A DNA stretch of 64,000 nt from Bacterioplanoides sp965219715 (GCF_965219715.1 NZ_OZ244785.1:3720001-3784000); one strand, 5' to 3'; counted from the stretch's first letter, positions 44,188-53,872 are shown. Notes: generated by a model not told the origin, from the letters alone. Translations and numbers: made by a program.

Positions 44188-44400
44188 GCCGAACCCTGAA
44201 TAAGGCGATTAGAAGGGCGACATTTTACTCCTAAAGCCCGCTCAGTTTCACCCGCTAACGACAGTTATGAGCATGCAGGCATTTTCCCGGGCGATGGCAC
44301 TGACACGCTATTACACCGATCGACTATTGCACATAGGCACCGAGCTACGGACAATAGCGCGTTCGTCATTTCTGATTTATCGCTGCCGGTTCCTGACTCC

Positions 44401-45066
44401 ATGCCTGATCGCAATCAACAATTCTCTACTGAACAGAGTGATCTTCTGATGCAGATGCTGGCTGCCCGGCGCGATGTGCGTGGTAATCGCTTTCTGGCTG
44501 ATGAACTCGACCAATCTGATATCGATAAGATTCTGAAAGCAGCGTTACACGCTCCGTCAGTCGGTTTTTCCCAGCCGTGGGAATTTGTGCTGGTGAAAGA
44601 TAAACAAAGTCGCTGCACAATCGCTGAGAGCTTTTTTGAGGAAAATGAAAAAGCGCTGCAGCAGTTTCGTGCCGGTAACTACGATGCCGCCAAATTAGAG
44701 CAATATCAGGCATTAAAGCTGGAAGGGATTGTCGAATCACCGCTGAATATTGCAGTGTTCTATAACCCGAAGAAGGGTCCTGTACTGGGGCAAACCAGTA
44801 TGCCGGAAATGGGGCGCTACAGCGTGGTGTGTGCAGTCCAGAATATGTGGCTGATGGCACGCTCACTGAATATCGGTATCGGTTGGGTCAGTATTCTTGA
44901 TCCGCAGAAAGTGAAAGCGGCGCTCAATGCGCCGCAGGATCGTGAGCTGGTGGCGTATCTGTGTGTTGGTAAAGTGGATAAGTTTTACGATCAGCCCGAG
45001 CTTGAGACTCTGGGCTGGGAAGAGCGTAAAGCAGAACAACAAGTGGTGCTGTCCGAGGGGTACTAA
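44401..45066 (+). CDS. bluB: 5,6-Dimethylbenzimidazole synthase
   Basis: 221 residues of the nitroreductase-like flavoprotein fold. The start RRDVRGNRF near 21-29 and HAPSVGFSQPWEFVLV near 48-63 match BluB, which consumes FMNH2 and O2 to make the lower ligand of cobalamin. A single bluB outside a cob cluster is common. I see no cobalamin riboswitch in the 213 bp upstream. It converges on the chemotaxis receptor gene with a gap of 20 bp. Confidence 0.87.
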   Translation: MPDRNQQFSTEQSDLLMQMLAARRDVRGNRFLADELDQSDIDKILKAALHAPSVGFSQPWEFVLVKDKQSRCTIAESFFEENEKALQQFRAGNYDAAKLEQYQALKLEGIVESPLNIAVFYNPKKGPVLGQTSMPEMGRYSVVCAVQNMWLMARSLNIGIGWVSILDPQKVKAALNAPQDRELVAYLCVGKVDKFYDQPELETLGWEERKAEQQVVLSEGY

Positions 45067-45086
45067 TATCACTTCAGAGACACTTG

Positions 45087-46700
45087 TCAGACCTTAAATT
45101 CATTCACAATATTACGTAACTGTTCAGCCTGCTCCGCCAGCTCTTCGGCAGCACGAGAAGTGGATGCTGCTTCTTCGACCGTGTGATCGGATACTTCATT
45201 AATCACCACAATATTGTTGCTGATTTCATTCGCCACCTTGCTTTGTTCTTCAGCCGCTGTGGCGACCTGGGCGTTCATTGAATTGATGGTTTCCACGTGT
45301 TGCATGATGGAGCGCAGCGAGGCTTCGGTTTGCTGCGATTGCTGCACCACGGTCATGGCACTGTTCTGACTGCTTTCCATAACATCCACCGCCTGTTGCA
45401 TACTGGCATTTAAGCGTTTGGTGACATTCTGAATGTCGCTGGTGGTTTCTTCCGTACGGGCGGCCAGAGAGCGGACTTCGTCGGCAACCACGGCAAATCC
45501 GCGGCCTTGTTCTCCAGCCCGGGCGGCCTCAATGGCGGCGTTTAGTGCCAACAGGTTGGTTTGTTCGGCAATCCCCTGAATGGTCTGCGAGGCAGCACCA
45601 ATACGTTCACTTTCGCTGGCCAGATTCTGAATCACTTCGCGGGCATGGTTGACCTCTTCTGCCAGTGAGCTGATGGCCTGAATACTGGACTCCATAACCT
45701 GTTGCGAAGACTGTGTTTCACTGCTGGCCAGCTGGGTTGCCTCAGCCGCAGACTCGGCGCTGCGGGCGACCTCACCGGCGGTGCTCGACATTTGTGTGAC
45801 AGCCGTTGCCACTTGTTCGATCTGATTCTGCTGATCTTCAATGCCATGGCGTGTGCTGCTGGCAATTGCCAATACCTTATCGGAGCCTCCGGATACGCCC
45901 AACGCCAGGTTAGCCATGACTTTGACCAGTAACTGCAGATGATGAATAAAGCCGTTAAAGTTACCAACCAGGCTGCCAATTTCATCGGTTGCCCGGGTGT
46001 GCAGTCGTATTGTCAGATCGCCCTGGCCACTCGACATTCCCTCAAGGCTGGCAACAATGCGGTTAATCAGGCGGGTGATCAGGTTGGCGATAAACCAGGC
46101 GGTTGATAACAGCACAATCACCATCACCGCAGCGATGGCCATACCCACCTGAATCGTTTTCTGGCCCTGCTGTTGAACGTCGGCAATTTCCTCAGAAAAG
46201 CGTTGATAGTTTTGCTGTCTGCGTTGCTCCAGCAGGTCGCTGAGATGCTGGTATTCACGATTGGCTTGTTGTGCCATGCCCGCCATCTGGTCGAAATCGA
46301 TGGTGCCACTAATCATACCGTTGGCCAGTTGGCTGCTGCTGTCCCAATAATCGGTTAAGGCACTGGCCAGTTTTTGATTCTGGCTCTGGTCTGGCTGCGA
46401 CAGCGAGGCAATTCTGGAGAAGGTTTGTTTCAGCTTCTGTTGAATCTGAGCGGCTTCGGCAATTTTATCTTTGTCGCCCTCGGTAATCGCATTCGCCATT
46501 TCATTACGCAATTTAAACAGCAGCAAGCCGGAGTGGTCGATTTTTTCCGTCAGTGGAAAGGTGACATTCTGAATATGATTCAGGCGATCATTTTGCTGTT
46601 GTTGGGCCAGCAGGCTGTAGCCCAGGTAAAACAAAAAACACAGCACACCTGCGCCGGCAATTGCCAGAATTTTTGAACGTAAAGAGAGCCCTTTGAGCAT
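45087..46700 (-). CDS. Methyl-accepting chemotaxis protein
   Basis: About 537 residues. An N-terminal helix (about 8-30, ILAIAGAGVLCFLFYLGYSL) is followed by a helical periplasmic region to about 180. The second membrane helix is AMAIAAVMVIVLLSTAWFIA-like near 185-205. A HAMP domain and the cytoplasmic signalling hairpin tip (NLLALNAAIEAARAGEQGRG) come next. No C-terminal CheR-binding pentapeptide is seen. The ligand is unknown. The start is taken at the ATG 46700; GTG codons at 46709 and 46712 are alternatives. Confidence 0.88.
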   Translation of the reverse strand: MLKGLSLRSKILAIAGAGVLCFLFYLGYSLLAQQQQNDRLNHIQNVTFPLTEKIDHSGLLLFKLRNEMANAITEGDKDKIAEAAQIQQKLKQTFSRIASLSQPDQSQNQKLASALTDYWDSSSQLANGMISGTIDFDQMAGMAQQANREYQHLSDLLEQRRQQNYQRFSEEIADVQQQGQKTIQVGMAIAAVMVIVLLSTAWFIANLITRLINRIVASLEGMSSGQGDLTIRLHTRATDEIGSLVGNFNGFIHHLQLLVKVMANLALGVSGGSDKVLAIASSTRHGIEDQQNQIEQVATAVTQMSSTAGEVARSAESAAEATQLASSETQSSQQVMESSIQAISSLAEEVNHAREVIQNLASESERIGAASQTIQGIAEQTNLLALNAAIEAARAGEQGRGFAVVADEVRSLAARTEETTSDIQNVTKRLNASMQQAVDVMESSQNSAMTVVQQSQQTEASLRSIMQHVETINSMNAQVATAAEEQSKVANEISNNIVVINEVSDHTVEEAASTSRAAEELAEQAEQLRNIVNEFKV

Positions 46701-46847
46701 AACGGTCACCACTGCATTGAGTCGGGGTGAATTTAGGCTTAGCTGAGGCTTTCTTCAGTCTCAAGGAGAATGGCCTGATGGAGCAATCTGTGGCTTAAAT
46801 ATCAGTAATAAGTTCGAGAAAAGGATTTGCGGTAGAAGTTCGATCTG

Positions 46848-46883
46848 AGCTTTATTCCCTTTTAAAATCAAGGGAATAAAGCT
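46848..46883. terminator. Hairpin after pgi
   Basis: AGCTTTATTCCCTT and AAGGGAATAAAGCT are perfect 14-base arms around an eight-base loop, 30 bp beyond the pgi stop. The T-rich tail lies on the plus-strand side (TTTTGTAT), so for pgi it may work as a 3'-end stabiliser rather than a classical terminator. Confidence 0.6.
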
Positions 46884-46912
46884 TTTGTATAACCTTTGTT
46901 TATATCCGGGTT

Positions 46913-48568
46913 TTACAGCAGGTTCTGCATATCGTGGAATGCCCGGACCAGACCGTTGGTCGAACCATCAAAATGCTGTGGAATATCATCGCCTTCAAGT
47001 GCATCCAGCACCTTACCGCCCAGTTGTTTACCCAGCTCAACCCCCCACTGATCGAATGAGTTAATACCCCATAAGAAACCTTGTGCAGCAACCTTGTGTT
47101 CATACAAAGCAATCAGTGCACCAACGGTGTGTGGTTTTGATTTCGGAAAATACAGAGTGTTGCTCGGGCGGTTACCTTCAATCACTTTCTGAGGTGCTGT
47201 AACAATGGCTTCGGCCTTGCTCATACCTGCGGCAACCAGTTCTGCGATAGCTTCTTCTTCTGACTTACCTTGCAGTAGTGCCTGACTCTGGCTGAGGCAG
47301 TTTGAAACCAGCATGGCGTGGAAGTTATCAATCGGGTTATGGCTGCACATTGGCATAATAAAATCACACGGCGAGAAATGTGTGCCCTGGTGTAACAGCT
47401 GGTGGAAAGCATGCTGACCGTTGGTACCAACACCACCCCAGATAATCGGACCGGTGTTGTAATCGGTTTCATAACCATCAATGGTCACCGACTTACCGTT
47501 ACTCTCCATATCCAGCTGTTGCAGGTGAGCGGGCAAGCTACGCAGATAATGATCGTAAGGCAGAATGGCCTGGCTGTTAACGCCAAAGAAGTTAACGTAC
47601 CACAGGCTCAACAAAGCCATGGTGATCGGCATATTCTGTTCAATCGGAGCGGTGCGGAAGTGCTCATCCATTTCATAAGCACCGCGCAACATATCACGGA
47701 AATTATCGATACCAATTGCCAGCGCCAGTGGCAGACCAATGGCCGACCATAATGAATAACGGCCGCCAACCCAATCCCACATCGGGAAGATATTCTCTTC
47801 TGCGATACCAAAAGCTTTGGCTTTTTCGACATTGGAAGACACTGCTGTGAAGTGTTTCGGTAAATCGACTTCAGTGCCGCCGTTGTTGAGGAACCACTCG
47901 CGACACGCCATGGCGTTCTTCAGGGTTTCCTGAGTGCCAAACGACTTTGACTGCACGATAAATAACGTGGTGGCCGGATTCAGGCGTTTCAGAATCTCAG
48001 TAATATGCGTACCGTCGATATTGGCCAGGTAGTGGATGGTCAGGCCGCTGTCCCAATAAGGTTTCAGCGAGCTGGAAGCCAGCTTCGGGCCGAGAAATGA
48101 GCCACCAATGCCAATCGACACCACGTCGGTAAACGGCTGGTTGCTGAATCCACGCCATTGATTACGGCGGATTTTCCAGCAGAACTCTTCCATGCGTTGC
48201 ATGGTTTGGCGGATTTCCGGCATAACATCAATGCCATCGACCAGCACCTCGCGGCTGCCGAAGTTACGTAACGCAGTATGCAATACTGGTCGCCTTTCAC
48301 TGCGGTTAATTGCTTCACCGCTGAACATACTGTCGATCAGGCCTGGCAGATTACGTTCTTTGGCCAATGTGTGGAGCAATGACATGGTGTCGGCGGTGAT
48401 ACGGTTTTTCGAGTAGTCCAGTGTCAGGCCTGCGGCTTCCAGCTGAAAACGCTCGAAACGGTTTACGTCTTCGGCAAACCAGTCGCGCATATGTTGTTCT
48501 TTGATCTCTCCGTGATGCTGCTGTAGCTGTTGCCAGATGGCCGACTGGGTGAGGCTGGTGCCGCTCAT
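46913..48568 (-). CDS. pgi: Glucose-6-phosphate isomerase
   Basis: 551 residues, matching bacterial PGI (about 549). The signatures IGIGGSFLGPKL near 153, QSKSFGTQETL near 206 (substrate phosphate site) and the C-terminal SFDQWGVELGKQL near 505-517 (catalytic Lys) are present. It interconverts glucose-6-phosphate and fructose-6-phosphate. It follows panD as in Pseudomonas. Confidence 0.96.
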   Translation of the reverse strand: MSGTSLTQSAIWQQLQQHHGEIKEQHMRDWFAEDVNRFERFQLEAAGLTLDYSKNRITADTMSLLHTLAKERNLPGLIDSMFSGEAINRSERRPVLHTALRNFGSREVLVDGIDVMPEIRQTMQRMEEFCWKIRRNQWRGFSNQPFTDVVSIGIGGSFLGPKLASSSLKPYWDSGLTIHYLANIDGTHITEILKRLNPATTLFIVQSKSFGTQETLKNAMACREWFLNNGGTEVDLPKHFTAVSSNVEKAKAFGIAEENIFPMWDWVGGRYSLWSAIGLPLALAIGIDNFRDMLRGAYEMDEHFRTAPIEQNMPITMALLSLWYVNFFGVNSQAILPYDHYLRSLPAHLQQLDMESNGKSVTIDGYETDYNTGPIIWGGVGTNGQHAFHQLLHQGTHFSPCDFIMPMCSHNPIDNFHAMLVSNCLSQSQALLQGKSEEEAIAELVAAGMSKAEAIVTAPQKVIEGNRPSNTLYFPKSKPHTVGALIALYEHKVAAQGFLWGINSFDQWGVELGKQLGGKVLDALEGDDIPQHFDGSTNGLVRAFHDMQNLL

Positions 48569-48719
48569 AATCTTGAATTCCCTGAGAAAGCGCTTAAATA
48601 TTCACAACGCGTGTAAAACGGTAACAATAGAGCGCGAGTATAAGTAGGTATCAGCGTTGGGGCAAAAGTCTTGTTTGGCAAATATGGCGTGGCGGTGAAA
48701 TTGCTGACGAGCAGGCATA

Positions 48720-48746
48720 AAAAACGCCGCATTAAGCGGCGTTTTT
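48720..48746 (-). terminator. Terminator after panD
   Basis: AAAAACGCCGC and GCGGCGTTTTT pair around a five-base loop, 16 bp past the panD stop. The symmetric A and T runs make it usable on both strands, but only panD reads into it. Confidence 0.9.
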
Positions 48747-48761
48747 GACGGTCAGATTGGC

Positions 48762-49142
48762 TTATGCAACCTGTACCGGAATATCAAAACTGGTGTGGCT
48801 AACAGTATTGTCTTCGTTCATGTACACCATTTTTGGCTTGAAGGTAGCCAGTTCGTTGTCATCGTAGCTGCCATAGGCACAGATGATGATACGATCACCT
48901 TCGCTGGCCAGGTGAGCTGCGGCGCCGTTTACAGAGATGATACCGGAGTCATCTTCGCCACGAATGATGTACGTAGTGAAACGTTTGCCATTAGTAATGT
49001 TATAAATTTGGATCTGTTCAAATTCGCGCATACCGGCGAGATCCAGCAACTTTCCGTCAATGGCACAAGAGCCTTCGTAGTTCAGCACTGAGTGAGTGAC
49101 TCGAGCCTGATGCAGCTTGGCTTTCAACATGGTGGTTTGCAT
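48762..49142 (-). CDS. panD: Aspartate 1-decarboxylase proenzyme
   Basis: 126 residues. The self-cleavage site is Gly-Ser in YEGSCAID near 24-31, where Ser becomes the pyruvoyl group. It makes beta-alanine for PanC. The N-terminus MQTTMLKAKLHQARVTHS aligns with E. coli PanD, supporting the start at 49142. A 145 bp gap separates it from panC, so it may have a separate promoter. Confidence 0.95.
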   Translation of the reverse strand: MQTTMLKAKLHQARVTHSVLNYEGSCAIDGKLLDLAGMREFEQIQIYNITNGKRFTTYIIRGEDDSGIISVNGAAAHLASEGDRIIICAYGSYDDNELATFKPKMVYMNEDNTVSHTSFDIPVQVA

Positions 49143-49287
49143 GGTAAACCCTTTCTCTACTAATCGGACGATTTCTTCGTCACAGAACCTGTTTTTTCTG
49201 ACTTTTACGTCAGCCTTAATTACCGGGTTCTGAGACTCCGGAATTGTTCATTTCTTGGCCTCTTGGCGCAAGGCGCGCAAGTATGCC

Positions 49288-50172
49288 TCATTCAAACGCC
49301 TGATTCAATGTCACCTGAATATTATCAATTAGGCGTGCGCTGCCAAGGAAAGCCGCGCCTAAAATGACTACGGCAGAGTTAGCATATTCGCCACTCTGGA
49401 GCGCATTATCGGTTAATTGTGACAAGTTATCTGCCAGACGAATTTCCAGATAATCTGTTTTGAACCCACGGTTATTCAGACGTTCCTGTGCCTGCAGGAC
49501 GATCTGTTCCAGATTCTCCCTGCGGTTAAGCGCATCGGCTATTTCCAGCAGTGTTTTATGCAACCCGGGAGCAAGCTCACGCTCTTCTTCACTGAGGTAA
49601 CCATTACGCGAACTTAACGCCAGCCCATCTGCTGCGCGGGCGGTGGGCACCGGAATGATATCAATCGGCATACACAGGTCGTTAACCATCTTGCGGATAA
49701 CGGCAACCTGCTGAAAATCCTTTTCACCAAAATACGCTTTATCCGGTAACACCTGATTAAACAGTTTGGTAACTACGGTGCTGACACCATCAAAGTGACC
49801 CGGGCGACTGCCGCCACACAAACCTTCAGATACCACAGGCACGTGCACAATACTCTGTTCATCCTGGCCGGCGGGGTACATTTCTTCGACATTTGGGGCA
49901 AACAGCAAGTCACAGTTGGCCGCTTCCAGCTTTTGCTGATCTTCAGGCAAGGTGCGGGGGTAGCGGCTCAGATCGCTTTTGTCGTTAAACTGCAGCGGAT
50001 TTACAAAAATGCTGCTGACGGTGTAACAACCATCGGCGGTCGAGCGGTCAATCAGGCTGATATGGCCAGCGTGCAGATTGCCCATGGTAGGCACAAAGCC
50101 GATATCACGGCCTGCAAGTCGAGCGGCCTTAACGTGCTGGCGTAATTCTTTGATGGTATGAACGGTGATCAT
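49288..50172 (-). CDS. panC: Pantothenate synthetase
   Basis: 294 residues; joins pantoate and beta-alanine with ATP. The nucleotidyltransferase HIGH-like motif is PTMGNLHAGHISL near 28-40, with FVNPLQF near 58, GEKDFQQ near 157 and the KMSKS-like LSSRNGYL near 195. It follows panB by 12 bp, so the two form one unit. Confidence 0.95.
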   Translation of the reverse strand: MITVHTIKELRQHVKAARLAGRDIGFVPTMGNLHAGHISLIDRSTADGCYTVSSIFVNPLQFNDKSDLSRYPRTLPEDQQKLEAANCDLLFAPNVEEMYPAGQDEQSIVHVPVVSEGLCGGSRPGHFDGVSTVVTKLFNQVLPDKAYFGEKDFQQVAVIRKMVNDLCMPIDIIPVPTARAADGLALSSRNGYLSEEERELAPGLHKTLLEIADALNRRENLEQIVLQAQERLNNRGFKTDYLEIRLADNLSQLTDNALQSGEYANSAVVILGAAFLGSARLIDNIQVTLNQAFE

Positions 50173-50184
50173 CAGTGTTACCCC

Positions 50185-50991
50185 TTAACCGAAGCCGTGC
50201 TCAGCCGATGGGAATTCACCACTCTTAACCTGCTCGGCGTAAGCCGAAATTGCCTCAGGAATGGTACGACCATCGGTCATAAAGTTTTTCACGAACTTTG
50301 GTACGTAGCCCGTGTTCATACCTAACATGTCGTACACCACGAGAACCTGAGCGTCTGTATCGCTACCGGCACCAATGCCGATGACCGGCACTTCTACTGC
50401 TTCGGTAATACGTTTGCCCAGTTCGCTGGGTACACATTCCAGCAGAATCAGGTCGGCACCGGCAGCTTCGAGTTTCTGTGCGTGTTCAACCATGGCATTG
50501 GCTTTGGCTTCATCACGCCCCTGAACCTTATAACCACCCAGCTTGTTTACCGCTTGTGGTGTCAGGCCCAGGTGAGCACAAACAGGAACGCCTTGTTTGG
50601 ACAAGGATTCGATCAGTGGAATCAGCCACTCATCGCCTTCGATTTTGATCAGGTGAGCACCGGCCTGCATGGCTTTGCGAGCGCTTTCCAAACCTTGCTC
50701 CAGCGTGCCATAACTCATAAACGGCAGATCCGTCATCACCAGCGCCGGGCGTTCTGCTTTGGCGTTACCGCGGGCGACCATTTCTGTGTGATAGGCCATT
50801 TCATCCACGGTTACCGGCAGTGTGCTGTCTTTGCCCTGTAATACCATTCCCAGGGAATCGCCTACCAATAACACTTCAACACCGGCATCGGCCGCCACCT
50901 GAGCAAACGTTGCATCATAGGCCGTTAGCACAGCAAATTTCTGCTGTTCGGCTTTCAGCTGTTTCAGTGCTGGAATACTGATGGATTTCAT
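50185..50991 (-). CDS. panB: Ketopantoate hydroxymethyltransferase
   Basis: 268 residues of TIM-barrel fold; first committed step of pantothenate synthesis, using methylene-tetrahydrofolate. LTAYDATFAQVAADAGVEVLL-type metal-site region near 22-42 and GDSLGMVLQGKDSTLPV near 45-61 are diagnostic. The ATG at 50991 has GGAGAGAAG before it; a frame open to 51060 has no domain content. Confidence 0.95.
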   Translation of the reverse strand: MKSISIPALKQLKAEQQKFAVLTAYDATFAQVAADAGVEVLLVGDSLGMVLQGKDSTLPVTVDEMAYHTEMVARGNAKAERPALVMTDLPFMSYGTLEQGLESARKAMQAGAHLIKIEGDEWLIPLIESLSKQGVPVCAHLGLTPQAVNKLGGYKVQGRDEAKANAMVEHAQKLEAAGADLILLECVPSELGKRITEAVEVPVIGIGAGSDTDAQVLVVYDMLGMNTGYVPKFVKNFMTDGRTIPEAISAYAEQVKSGEFPSAEHGFG

Positions 50992-51105
50992 GACTTCTCT
51001 CCAAACTTGCCTGCAAAACACAGGTTTTTTCGTGGAGGCGTATGTTGCGGATTGTGGCAACTATGTCAAGAACGGGGGCAATAAATATGGTCGTAGGTCG
51101 AGGCT

Positions 51106-51600
51106 TTACAAAAGCTCGGTGAGAGGCTTGAGGCGATGCAATTCGCCGTCAAATTCCGGAGTAATCGCACTGACATTGCGGCCATCCGGCAAGGTCAGAT
51201 CCGGGTTTATTTCAGCCAGTGGCAGCAGCACAAAGCTGCGTTTGTGCATCTCGTGATGGGGTAGATTGAGACGCTCACTGCGCAGTTGCAGGTCATCGTA
51301 GAGAATCATATCAAGATCGATATTGCGTTCGCCCCAATGGCGTTTGCGCACCCGGCCCTGAGCTTGCTCTTGAGCTTGCAACACATCGAGTAACGCCAAT
51401 GGCTCTAACTCGGTTTGTAGCTGGGCGACCGCATTCAGATAGTCTGGCTGATCTTTTGGGCCCAGCGGTTTACTGCCATACAAAGATGACACAGCGGTTA
51501 ACCGGGTTTGCGGTAATTGTTTCAGGGCAACCAGGGCATCACGAATCTGCTGCTCGGGGTCATTGAGGTTGGCCCCGAGACCGATGTAACAAACGGCCAT
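51106..51600 (-). CDS. folK: HPPK (folate pathway pyrophosphokinase)
   Basis: 164 residues; transfers pyrophosphate from ATP to 6-hydroxymethyl-dihydropterin. The start CYIGLGANLNDPEQQI and the signature RHWGERNIDLDMILYDD near 88-104, with the Mg-binding Asp pair, are diagnostic. It starts five bases after the pcnB stop and probably depends on pcnB translation, since its own ribosome site is weak. Confidence 0.94.
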   Translation of the reverse strand: MAVCYIGLGANLNDPEQQIRDALVALKQLPQTRLTAVSSLYGSKPLGPKDQPDYLNAVAQLQTELEPLALLDVLQAQEQAQGRVRKRHWGERNIDLDMILYDDLQLRSERLNLPHHEMHKRSFVLLPLAEINPDLTLPDGRNVSAITPEFDGELHRLKPLTELL

Positions 51601-51605
51601 AACAG

Positions 51606-52988
51606 TTATTGCTGTGGTCGTTGCGAACGAGGCTTACGACGGGGGCGACGACGACGTCTTTCACCATCATCGTTAGCATGCTCAGAACGAGGGCCACGGT
51701 TGTATTGTTTCTGCGGCAGCGGGTGGTCTTTCTGATACTGAGTCCACCAATCACCCAGGCCATCCAGATTCTCACCGGATTGTTCGCGTAACAGTACGAA
51801 GTCGTAAGCGGCGCGGAACCTTGGATGTTGTGCCAGCTCGTGAACTCGCTTGGAGCGGGTTTTTGGCAGACGCAGCTGCATTTCCCAGATTTCGCGCATT
51901 GGAATCGAGAAACGTTTTGGAATTGCGGTACATTTCGCCTGTTGCGACATCACCCGGTCTGCAGCTTTCTGCATGGCCGGATGTGGCGGTAAGCCGTTAT
52001 CTTCAAATTCCTTTTGTACCCGCAGCATCGGCGCCCACATCAGTGAGGCGAGGAAGAAGTATGGTGTTACCGACTTACCCGAACGAATGCGGGCATCGGT
52101 GTTACGCATGGTGTTCTCTGCCATGGCCAGTGCCATTGGGTCATCACGCAGGCATTGCTCGGTGGCCGGGAACAGTGGTTCAAACAGGTTGTACTCACGT
52201 AACAGGCGGAAGGTATCCAGTGCGCGGCCGTGTAAAAACAGTTTGAGAACTTCTTCAAACATGCGCGCTGCAGGAATCTGTAGCAGCAGTGGCGCCATAT
52301 CTTTGATTGGCGCCGCGGTTTCTTTTTCAATCTCGAAGTCGAGTTTCACCGCAAAACGGATAGCACGTAACATCCGTACCGGATCTTCACGGTAACGGGT
52401 TTCCGGATCACCAATCAGACGAATCTGGCGCTGTTGCAGATCCTGCCAACCACCGGCGTAAGCGTGAACACTGAAATCGGCGATATCGTAGTACAAAGCA
52501 TTGATGGTGAAATCGCGACGCATGGCATCTTCGTCTTTGCTGCCATAAACGTTGTCGCGCAGAATCATGCCCTGATCGCCGGTCGCCGCGACCTTGTTGG
52601 AATGTTCTTCTTTTGGCGGCGCACGAAAGGTTGCAACTTCAATAACGTCGCGACCAAATACCACATGAACCAGTTTGAAACGACGGCCAATCAGGCGCGA
52701 ATTGCGAAACAGCTTATTAACCTGTTCCGGCGTCGCATCGGTCGCGACATCAAAATCTTTCGGGTGCAGATCCAGCAGGTTGTCTCGCACTCCGCCACCA
52801 ACCAGCAAGGCCTGGTGACCGGCTTTGTTTAATCGATACAGTACTTTCAGAGCATTTTCACTGATGTTGCTGCGACTCAGGTTATGCTCATCACGCGGGA
52901 TAACGGTCAGGATGTCGTCATCCTTCGAAGCTTTATTGTTACCCCACAGGCGGGAGATAGGGTTGATCAGTTTGGTTAACCGGCTCAC
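51606..52988 (-). CDS. pcnB: Poly(A) polymerase I
   Basis: 460 residues of the class II tRNA nucleotidyltransferase/PAP family. LLVGGGVRDNLLDLHPKDFD near 60-79 carries the catalytic Asp residues, and RRDFTINALYYD near 145 follows. The Arg-rich C-terminal tail (RRRRRPRRKPRSQRPQQ) is typical of bacterial PAP I and distinguishes it from CCA-adding enzymes. The start is a GTG at 52988 with a poor ribosome site; no closer alternative was found. It polyadenylates RNA for decay, and sits immediately downstream of the CrcZ-like RNA genes. Confidence 0.93.
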   Translation of the reverse strand: MSRLTKLINPISRLWGNNKASKDDDILTVIPRDEHNLSRSNISENALKVLYRLNKAGHQALLVGGGVRDNLLDLHPKDFDVATDATPEQVNKLFRNSRLIGRRFKLVHVVFGRDVIEVATFRAPPKEEHSNKVAATGDQGMILRDNVYGSKDEDAMRRDFTINALYYDIADFSVHAYAGGWQDLQQRQIRLIGDPETRYREDPVRMLRAIRFAVKLDFEIEKETAAPIKDMAPLLLQIPAARMFEEVLKLFLHGRALDTFRLLREYNLFEPLFPATEQCLRDDPMALAMAENTMRNTDARIRSGKSVTPYFFLASLMWAPMLRVQKEFEDNGLPPHPAMQKAADRVMSQQAKCTAIPKRFSIPMREIWEMQLRLPKTRSKRVHELAQHPRFRAAYDFVLLREQSGENLDGLGDWWTQYQKDHPLPQKQYNRGPRSEHANDDGERRRRRPRRKPRSQRPQQ

Positions 52989-53123
52989 GGAAATACTGTT
53001 CTTTGCTGATGGTTATTGGAAAGCGGCTGAGTGTAACGGTTCACCCGAGGCAAATAAACAACTGGCTGTGATCGTGATGTGCTGTACATGGTCAAAGTCC
53101 TGCTGCGGAGCAGAGTTCAGACA

Positions 53124-53150
53124 ACAAAAAAGCCGCTCCTGGCGGCTTTT
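53124..53150 (-). terminator. Terminator of CrcZ-like RNA 1
   Basis: On the minus strand AAAAGCCGC and GCGGCTTTT pair around CAGGA and run into TTTTTTGTTG. It is a strong intrinsic terminator, isolating the RNA gene from pcnB 136 bp further on. Confidence 0.9.
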
Positions 53151-53441
53151 CAGTTTCCTGTATCTGTTATTTTTATTATTTCAGGAGAAGCTGGTGAGCT
53201 TTGAATTGGGGCGAATTCATTGTTTTGAATAAACAGGGTCTTAAGGCCCTTTGTTTTTCTTATTCTTAACAGCACCTAAGGCTGGTCATCCAAAACAATG
53301 AATTCATAACTCAGGTTCCTTATTGTTTTTGTTAGTGGAACCTACTCAGCAGCTGTTTGTTATTTTTATTGATCGCTGCTTCGATCTTGTGACGCTTATT
53401 ATTGTTGTATTGTTATTTTTATAGTGTGTGCGTCTGATCTG
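53124..53441 (-). ncRNA. crcZ: CrcZ-like Hfq/Crc-sequestering RNA, copy 1
   Basis: Predicted transcript of about 318 nt, from +1 near 53441 (12 bases after the sigma54 -12 element) to the terminator at 53124-53150. It carries five A-rich CA motifs (AAnAAnAA pattern; on the plus strand they appear as TTGTTATTTTTATT variants near 53401-53422, 53357-53369, 53321-53334, 53249-53265 and 53163-53179). Several lie in hairpin loops, for example GGTTCC-loop-GGAACC and GACGC-loop-GCGTC. A 15 bp stem joins 53213-53227 with 53291-53305. The place between cbrB and pcnB is that of Pseudomonas crcZ, which titrates Hfq/Crc and relieves catabolite repression. Ends are inferred. Confidence 0.85.
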
Positions 53442-53452
53442 ACTAGGATAAA

Positions 53453-53468
53453 GCAGGTGGCATGCCAA
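53453..53468 (-). promoter_or_regulatory. Sigma54 promoter of CrcZ-like RNA 1
   Basis: On the minus strand TTGGCATGCCACCTGC has GG and GC separated by exactly ten bases, the -24/-12 spacing of sigma54 promoters (consensus TGGCAC-N5-TTGC). It is followed by TTTATCC, similar to the TTTATC after promoter 2. Confidence 0.85.
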
Positions 53469-53517
53469 AAGTCGAAAGTCTATGTAAAACAACGACTTAC
53501 ATTTCTTGAAGAAACTT

Positions 53518-53600
53518 TGTTACCCAAATGTTCGACCAAAGTGTTACTCAGCGCACACTTTGAAGTAACAAATTCGTAACTTCGGTAACACTGCGTAACC
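53518..53600. promoter_or_regulatory. Candidate CbrB enhancer cluster 1
   Basis: Six GTTAC/GTAAC elements in 83 bp: TTGTTACCC at 53518, GTGTTAC at 53541, GTAACA at 53565, GTAAC at 53576, GGTAACAC at 53584 and GTAACC at 53595. They lie 50-150 bp upstream of promoter 1, where an NtrC-type activator would bind. The 15-base CGACCAAAGTGTTAC block recurs in cluster 2. Confidence 0.7.
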
Positions 53601-53872
53601 GATGTGGACGAATCCTGTCATTGAGAATACCTGTCTGGCTAAAAATCATTCTTTAGCATCAGGGTGAATGGAGAAATTGGCGCAACGACGGTTGTTTTTT
53701 CGGGAGTAAGAAATAATGAACGTTTGTTCGCAGGAATGTCGTCATTTCCGACGTCGTGACTGAATCAACCGCTCGCATGGCGATAGGCACTAAAACATCA
53801 AATATAAGAAATGATTGGTTTGAAACAAATTTGGGTTCAGTCAGGGGTCAAGCAAAAGAGGGATAAGAGTGG

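Noticed and set aside
44188..44400. Cobalamin riboswitch upstream of bluB
   Set aside because: GGCACTG-like bases occur, but the B12-box and the other conserved riboswitch segments are not found.
44267..44449. 60-codon frame upstream of bluB
   Set aside because: Overlaps the bluB start in another frame, has no ribosome site and no protein-like features.
51821..52395. Plus-strand frames of 141 and 181 codons inside pcnB
   Set aside because: Shadows of the pcnB reading frame with compositions typical of antisense translation; no ribosome sites or domains.
53716..53763. Tiny plus-strand ORF (15 codons) between RNA copies 1 and 2
   Set aside because: Too short, weakly spaced ribosome site, and on the strand opposite to all recognised signals in this interval.
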